This document shows, piece by piece, positions 14,316-14,996 of a stretch of 14,996 nucleotides of DNA. Below the pieces are notes generated by a model. It was given only the letters and a program-made list of their open reading frames with translations. It did not search any database and was not told the DNA's origin. Source of the stretch: Terriglobia bacterium (GTDB taxonomy: Bacteria; Acidobacteriota; Terriglobia; UBA7540). Both the position numbers and the translations under genes were made by a program. Where the stretch lies: NCBI GenBank assembly GCA_030042795.1, contig JASHYZ010000662.1, positions 1-14,996 of the forward strand. The letters are read 5' to 3'. Each line of letters opens with the position of its first letter. Position 1 is the first letter of the stretch.

Positions 14316-14416
14316 TTATCAATGACATCGTGGCATAGCCTGGATAAGTCTTTTGTTTTCCTAAACATCGTGGGTTCCCAAAGCCGATCCTTTATTATCA
14401 ACAACATCGTGGGTTC
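14316..14416. repeat. Three short direct repeats spaced about 40 bp
   Basis: ACATCGTGG begins at 14325, 14365 and 14404, giving steps of 40 and 39 bp. The second and third copies extend to ACATCGTGGGTTC. The first and third also share a left flank, TTATCAA followed by two variable bases and then ACATCGTGG (from 14316 and 14395, 79 bp apart). This is either the remains of a 40-bp tandem repeat or a set of binding sites. Confidence 0.55.
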
Positions 14417-14735
14417 TTCCTTCATTTCGCGATTTTGGGGAGCCCCGTTCCCCGCCCATTAAGCCAGCCTTCTCGCGATCCGCAGGCAACCCGCGATCCG
14501 CTATGGCGCCTTGCGCCCTCGCCGAAGCACTCGACTGAAGTACGGAAGCGGCCGCCTCCCCGGGTCCGGAATTCCCCAAACGTGTCGGTCTACGTTCCCT
14601 GTCCGCTTCTTGGCAGCACGGCCAAGACAGATGATTCACCCGTTCTCGCATTTACTTGATTAGATATAACTAAACAGGTTAGAAGTCAAGTGAAATCTCT
14701 TGCGGGTGCTGGTGTCATTTGAACGACTGAACGTC

Positions 14736-14824
14736 GTCATTCCCGCGAAAGCGGGAATCCATTACAGAAGTCCTTGGAAAAAGAAGGTATCCAGGAAGTG
14801 GATTCCCGCTTTCGCGGGAATGAC
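14736..14824. repeat. REP pair: perfect 26-bp inverted repeat
   Basis: Two 26-bp arms (14736-14761 and 14799-14824) are exact reverse complements separated by 37 bp. Each arm is itself nearly palindromic, with the core ATTCCC-N8-GGGAAT (14739-14758 and 14802-14821). This is the widespread intergenic repeat whose chance translation gives SRESGNP or DSRFRGND peptides, and its core matches the dRS3 pattern described in Neisseria. Each arm can fold into its own hairpin and the pair into a larger stem. Confidence 0.85.
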
Positions 14825-14907
14825 AATGCCTCGGAGGGTTCCGCCCAGCAAATGACGCCACTACCCTCCTTTGGCCGGTATCGAGGCGAGTAATACGCAT
14901 GCAGGGC

Positions 14908-14935
14908 TTGACAGACGGGGAGGCGGCTATACACT
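14908..14935 (+). promoter_or_regulatory. Sigma-70 promoter of the gene starting at 14985
   Basis: A perfect TTGACA (14908-14913) is followed after 16 bp by TACACT (14930-14935), which keeps the key first, second and last -10 bases. Transcription would start near 14942, giving a leader of about 43 nt that ends in a GGGGGG(A) ribosome-binding site. Confidence 0.6.
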
Positions 14936-14984
14936 GAACCTCGCGTCGTCTTCTGCATCATGTTTTCGCCGTCCGGGGGGACTT

Positions 14985-14996
14985 ATGATGAGGCGG
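14985..14996 (+). CDS. Start of a gene leaving the window (N-terminus only)
   Basis: ATG ATG at 14985 and 14988 follows GGGGGGA (14975-14981) at suitable spacing and lies about 50 bp downstream of a good promoter. Only MMRR is visible, which would fit the basic start of a signal peptide but proves nothing. An alternative ATG at 14960 is also open but has no SD. Confidence 0.45.

Larger units (their letters stand above)
14168..14984. other. Long intergenic region with repeats, no supported gene
   Basis: About 800 bp without a credible coding region. It holds a small hairpin GGGCT TCC AGCCC (14285-14297), three copies of an ACATCGTGG motif (14325-14416), and a perfect 7-bp stem TCTTGGC / GCCAAGA with a 6-nt loop (14608-14627). 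It also holds an AT-rich patch with ACTTGA / TCAAGT arms (14654-14691), a REP pair (14736-14824) and the promoter of the next gene. The short ORFs here are by-products of these repeats. Confidence 0.6.

Noticed and set aside
14608..14627. 7-bp perfect hairpin as an intrinsic terminator
   Set aside because: No T-run on either side and no gene end nearby; kept only as a structural note in the intergenic entry.
14715..14961. Minus-strand ORFs containing SRESGNP / DSRFRGND
   Set aside because: These are the familiar spurious translations of the REP arms, not genes.

Overview
The window looks like chromosomal DNA of a GC-rich bacterium, most likely an Acidobacteriota member (Solibacter/Bryobacter/Koribacter-like). 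This is inferred from gene style: a giant secreted protein built from SBBP propeller blades and choice-of-anchor-D/ASH domains with a C-terminal RRRR / SCGGG segment, a PEP-CTERM protein, a secreted LssY_C protein, a long bacterial Lhr helicase, and dispersed palindromic repeats between genes. No rRNA, tRNA, CRISPR array, intact IS element, phage gene or toxin/defence module is visible.

Layout. Positions 1-2835 (minus) carry the first 945 codons of lhr, an SF2 DNA-repair helicase that runs off the left edge. It diverges from a 59-residue two-helix membrane protein (3024-3203, plus). A short anchored or secreted protein of unknown function (3258-3743, minus) follows, then a gene-poor stretch, then a DUF72 protein (4057-4758, minus). 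The centre is dominated by one gene (5007-9545, minus). It encodes a roughly 1,510-residue exported protein with an N-terminal SBBP-associated domain, seven SBBP blades, five ASH domains and a C-terminal Ig-like domain interrupted by a hydrophobic cassette. Immediately upstream, in the same orientation, lies a PEP-CTERM protein gene (9731-10396, minus) with a plausible sigma-70 promoter and a perfect 16-bp palindrome over its ribosome-binding region.

Positions 10397-11153 hold that promoter, a doubtful small secreted ORF (10611-10805, minus) and what looks like the decayed 5' end of a secreted-protein gene (10986-11072, plus). A PLP-dependent threonine/serine dehydratase-like gene (11154-12146, plus) converges on a secreted LssY_C-domain protein (12437-13912, minus). 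The gap between them holds an element with inverted ends and terminator-like hairpins. The last kilobase is mostly non-coding. It holds a short motif repeated three times about 40 bp apart, a REP pair (perfect 26-bp inverted repeat), and a good promoter plus ribosome-binding site for a gene that starts at 14985 and leaves the window.

Functionally this is a mosaic rather than one pathway: DNA repair, amino-acid catabolism and several cell-envelope proteins. The closest thing to a coherent unit is 5007-10396, a PEP-CTERM protein beside a giant repeat-built exported protein. I found no convincing evidence of a wholly new system. The best leads are the split Ig-like domain, the palindrome over a translation start, and the periodic repeats at 14316-14416.
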